From contig MU631420.1 in the NCBI GenBank assembly GCA_026770615.1, positions 308,449 to 319,441 of the forward strand: a stretch of DNA of 10,993 nucleotides, written 5' to 3'. The notes below the pieces were generated by a model. The model was not told the origin of the DNA and made no database searches. It worked only from the letters and a program-made list of their open reading frames with translations. The DNA comes from Pavlovales sp. CCMP2436. Its lineage: Eukaryota > Haptophyta > Pavlovophyceae > Pavlovales. A program made the position numbers and the translations under genes. Below, one piece after another: positions 8,145 through 10,993 of this stretch; within the stretch, counting starts at the first letter, position 1; the number at the start of each line of letters is the position of its first letter.

Positions 8145-9313
8145 ATGCCTCCAGGCATTGTCAGCATGGGGAGGCAAAATCACTCGATCGGAGCGCTCTT
8201 CGTTCTGGCCTGTGCGCTCTGGCCTGCGGGCGCTGGGGCCGGGGCATTGACGGGCTCACGCATGGGCTTTTCGCGCGTATTTCACGCTGCTGCCAGGTTC
8301 GCGCTCCCCTGTCGTGTGGGACATGGCCGGCCCCCGCGCGGCCCCCACCCAGACCTCCCCGAGCACCTACCCGACCCCGACCCTTTGGGGCCTTGGCACG
8401 CTCACGCAGCACCGTCCCCGTGATTTGTTTTCCGCGTGCAGCAGAAGGAGGACGATGATGCAGATCTCCTCGCCATTCGATGCTGCCGCTGGCAAGTCTG
8501 GGACGAAGGAGGTGCGCGCCCGGACGTGTGCGCTCACGGGGCAAAATGTGCGACGACGGGCGACGTGCAAGCACCCTGACGTGACCCCCACCCGCGCTCC
8601 CGCTTGCGCAGGCGATAAAGAAGCTCAAGGGGCCGCTGCCGCTCACAATCCTCAACGTCGAGGCGGTGCGCGCACGCCAACAGCAACAGCAGCCCACTTG
8701 ACGGGCCTGATTTCCGGGTCTCCACCGCTGACTCGGTTCCCGCACCCCCCCGCAGGTGCTAGAAGAGATGCGCCCCTACCTGCTTGCGGACGGAGGCAAC
8801 GTGATGGTTAGTGAGATCGAGGGCCCCAACGTGTTCCTCCAGCTGCAGGGCGCGTGCGGCACATGCCCCTCGTCTGCCATGACGATGAAGATGGGTCTGG
8901 AGCGCGGCCTCAAAGAGAAGATTCCCGAGATTCTCAACGTGATCCAGGTGCCCTCGGAGGTAAGCTAACGAGCTCTCCCGCACGCCGACCGAGCTTGTCA
9001 CGTCCTGCGCGCTTCCCCCCCACACCCCCCCCCGGCCTCACGCTCTCGCGGGCGCATCGCCCCTTCGCTTGCTGCGCAGGGTGGCGAGGTGTTGACTACG
9101 GATGCAGTGGAGGCAGTGCTGGAAGAGGTGCGCCCGTTCCTGCAAATGGCCGGTGGCACGATCGAGCTCAAGTCGCTCACGATGACCGGCCTCGCGCCGA
9201 CGGCGATGCTGCTGATGGTGGGGGAGGGCGCGGCGCTGACCTCGGTCAAGGTGGAGATCCAGCAGCGCCTCAAGCGCAAGCTGCCCGCCTTGGTCAACGT
9301 CATGTGGGAATGA
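8145..9313 (+). CDS. NFU: Plastid NFU-type Fe-S cluster scaffold/carrier with two NifU-like domains
   Basis: This protein should assemble or carry Fe-S clusters for plastid apoproteins, like plant plastid NFU1-3. Five exons are proposed: 8145-8296, 8442-8511, 8612-8665, 8756-8959 and 9080-9313, giving 237 residues. All four introns have GT-AG ends and the frame closes throughout. A tandem acceptor at 8441/8444 leaves one residue ambiguous at the first junction. Residues 1-50 contain a hydrophobic core ([18 protein letters not shown]) then an Arg/Ser-rich, acid-poor stretch, as in a bipartite presequence for a secondary plastid. Domain 1 (about residues 84-158) has LLADGGNV and the cluster-binding Cys126-x-x-Cys129 in GACGTCPSS. 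Domain 2 (about 164-237) keeps the fold ([18 protein letters not shown]) but has no CxxC, as in plastid NFU1-3. The start could also be the second ATG at 8166. Exon 1 rests on its targeting-like composition and phase, not on homology. Confidence 0.9.
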
Positions 9314-9319
9314 GCGCGC

Positions 9320-9501
9320 GGTCTGCGGGGAGTCCTCCGCGCGCAGCTCAACAGTCGACGTCCCTGTGGTCCGACCGCACTCGCGGACGGAGTGCAACAC
9401 TTGCGCAATTGGTCTGCGGGGAGTCCTCCGCGTGCAGTTCAATAGTCGACGTCCCTGTGGTCCGACCGCACTCGCGGACGGAGTGCAACACTTGCGCAAC
9501 A
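9320..9501. repeat. 91-bp tandem duplication in the NFU 3' flank
   Basis: Two head-to-tail copies start at 9320 and 9411. Over the first 89 bases they differ at only three places, all C in the first copy and T in the second. The unit contains a 6-bp stem, GCACTC/GAGTGC, around a 7-base loop. The duplication begins seven bases after the NFU stop codon, so the 3' UTR probably contains it. The short frames that run through it repeat the same peptide and are not likely to be coding. Confidence 0.92.
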
Positions 9502-10275
9502 CAACTTTCACATGTCGGACGCTAGCTCACGATCGCACGCACCCTAGATGCTCAGTGCTCAGAAAAATTAGAAGCTCGGTGACTGTATATTATACCAGCT
9601 GTGACTGGGTCAATACATACATGAATTCTGCGGTGAGGGGTATCCCGGTTTTCTACTCTATCCATCCAATTGAGGCTATGGCTCAGGTCATCCCCCCCCA
9701 GCACACGACCATTCATAGCAATTTCCCGAAGCCAGTCACGAAACCTGGCCAGTTCTTTTTATATATTTACATCTGCAGTAGACTCGTATCTAACTTTTCA
9801 AAAAGCGACGCCACCAGTAAGTAACTTACCTCTTATAATTACATGCAACTAATTAATTTTTTTTTCTTTAATTACATACGAAAAACTCACATTTTTTTAA
9901 AAAATAGGGGAGGGGGGGCTGGTGAACTATTTCTGTATGGCGGATCACATTTTCAAAAAGATCACCTTGTTAGTTACTGATTTACTACCCCACGCACCCG
10001 AATTCACAATTTCTGAAAAATGTGCAAAATAGAGCGTGCCGAGACGAATCCAGCGAGCCTAGAGCGAGCTCTGGCTTCGAGCATGGAGGCTCGCAATGCT
10101 ATGGATGGTCGTCCCCCACTTGCGGGCTGGGGGGGGTGATCAAAGCCAGAGCCTTGACAGCTTCTTATCGAACTTTCTCGTTTTCTTTCTCAGACGGGTC
10201 GAAATCCGAATTAGTGGCCAGTCCGGGGAGAAATTGCAAAAAATCCGGTGAAAATCCTCCGGACCAACTCACGAA
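9502..10275. other. Non-coding AT-rich intergenic region
   Basis: From about 9560 the base composition drops to AT-rich with A and T runs, for example around 9855-9905, and then rises again past 10020. Frames on both strands are short, begin at non-ATG codons and have no recognisable similarity. I see no gene, tRNA or known element here. Confidence 0.6.
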
Positions 10276-10367
10276 CCGGAAGGGGTACAGAAGAGTTAGT
10301 GGCAGATTCGTGAATGGGGCGGCGCCCCATTTACAAATCTACCACTAGCTCCGCTGTACCCCTCCGG
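10276..10367. repeat. 92-nt imperfect inverted repeat (foldback hairpin) with a one-base loop
   Basis: The left arm is 10276-10321 and the right arm 10323-10367, with a single G between. The central eight pairs (ATGGGGCG/CGCCCCAT) are perfect. Outward, the 46-nt arms differ by six substitutions and one extra base. Four of the six are transitions, which would give G-U pairs in RNA from one or other strand. Both strands therefore translate to near-identical short peptides around the centre (GRFVNGA), a consequence of the symmetry and not evidence for a gene. It may be a foldback element, a MITE or an RNA hairpin precursor. Confidence 0.85.
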
Positions 10368-10688
10368 GAACCATGACTTTCTTTCCGCTTCCGAGCGCTG
10401 AAAATCGGCAATGTTAGTTACCTTTAGCACGTCGTCGACCCCAGAGGCACACAAGAAGCACATGAGGTGGGCTTCGACCATCGAGGAGGGCTCTATTTGA
10501 CAACAGCTAACGACACTCAGCGCGCAGGGGCGCACAATGTCTATTTTTCCGTCCCGACCACAACACTTCCCCCTCCCCAGTGCGAAATCGCGCCACGGAT
10601 TTCGAACCAGACTCTCTCACTTTCTCTGCCCCAGTGTTGAGTGTCCGAAGCTGTCCCTCCTCATACCCCGCGGCCAAATAAGTGCGGC
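10368..10688. other. Intergenic sequence with no recognised feature
   Basis: This stretch follows the foldback hairpin and precedes the right-hand retroelement fragment. Open frames on both strands are under about 80 codons, start at non-ATG codons and resemble nothing I know. A GGTTCGAAATCC on the minus strand near 10600 recalls a tRNA B box, but no cloverleaf can be drawn. Confidence 0.5.
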
Positions 10689-10780
10689 TCTAGGCGGTCA
10701 GTGACGGCGACAGACGACGGCCTTCAGACTTTCGTTGCTGACGCACGGCGAAAGCACCACGGAAGTTAGGATATACATAG

Positions 10781-10993
10781 CGCCCGAACGCCAGCATCGG
10801 CCCGATCGAGGCCAAGCTCAACACCGTCAAGCCGATCCGCGGGATCGTCATCAGCGCTTTTGCTGAGGTCAGCGCCGACACGCACTCGCTCGTCAAAGAA
10901 ATCGCGGCGCAGGGAGGCCGCAAGATGTACGCGCTGATGGGCGTGAGTCCGATGGAGGCGGCCGCGCGCATCAAAAAGCAGCTCATCGACACG
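10781..10993 (+). mobile_element. Second fragment of the same retroelement protein family, cut by the window edge
   Basis: Frame 2 is open from 10781 to the last base, with no stop in 71 codons. It encodes GPIEAKLNT, then GIVISAFAEVSADTHSLV and YALMGVSPMEAAARIKKQL. These line up with GPMQS, LVIGAFGEWSDDLEFF and ARMGAPSAAQARSTLLWKM of the left-hand element, so both copies belong to one family and lie on the same strand. A TAG at 10778-10780 ends the frame on the left. Family-like residues (VADARRKHHGS) occur just before it in another frame at about 10734-10766, suggesting a frameshift and a degenerate copy. No convincing start codon is present, and the protein continues beyond the window. Confidence 0.65.

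Noticed and set aside
10022..10535. Two short open frames, one per strand, sharing a similar peptide (GRFVNGA)
   Set aside because: The likeness is an automatic result of the inverted repeat at 10276-10367; neither frame starts at ATG or matches a known family.
10590..10620. A tRNA B-box-like sequence on the minus strand
   Set aside because: It has one extra base compared with the consensus, and neither a T-arm stem nor an acceptor stem can be formed around it.
10690..10992. A 100-codon minus-strand open frame at the right edge
   Set aside because: The plus strand over 10781-10993 shows retroelement family motifs, so the minus frame is its shadow.
1..10993. CRISPR arrays, prokaryotic operons or phage modules
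   Set aside because: There are no regularly spaced repeats, no polycistronic gene packing and no prokaryotic signals. The genes have spliceosomal introns.

Overview
The window looks like nuclear DNA of a GC-rich alga with a secondary (complex) plastid, most likely a haptophyte or a pelagophyte-like stramenopile. The case rests on four things. Genes are split by short introns (90-150 nt) with mostly GT-AG borders. A plastid-type NFU protein starts with what reads as a signal peptide followed by a transit peptide. There is a homologue of the TFIIB-related factor pBrp, known from plants and red algae. Both ends of the window carry pieces of an algal retroelement protein family. The sequence alone does not fix the lineage.

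Layout, left to right. Bases 3-1108 are the degenerate C-terminal part of a retroelement protein (+), followed by a short 19-bp tandem repeat. Bases 1262-1395 are a GC-rich minisatellite that runs up to a DNAJ-X-domain cochaperone gene (+, 1410-3024, two exons). That gene is interrupted by an intron-like insert holding a run of 39 C. Bases 3025-3768 are a convergent intergenic region with a perfect 24-bp palindrome and a CT-rich tract. Next is a large three-exon gene on the minus strand (7518-3769) encoding pBrp, with a roughly 228-residue acidic/RGG insertion and a 593-residue Q/G/M-rich tail. Bases 7519-8144 are the intergenic region between pBrp and the divergently transcribed five-exon plastid NFU gene (+, 8145-9313). 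A 91-bp tandem duplication starts seven bases after the NFU stop. Bases 9502-10688 contain no recognisable gene but include a 92-nt imperfect hairpin (10276-10367). At the right edge (10781-10993) a second fragment of the same retroelement family enters, again on the plus strand.

The three intact genes are housekeeping in character: protein folding, transcription initiation and Fe-S cluster delivery. They do not form an operon-like unit. The one notable functional pairing is the head-to-head arrangement of pBrp, which in plants is reported at the plastid envelope and in the nucleus, with a plastid Fe-S scaffold/carrier. They could share a promoter region. The most unusual protein is the pBrp homologue. 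All family assignments come from reading the translations against remembered families; no database search was run.
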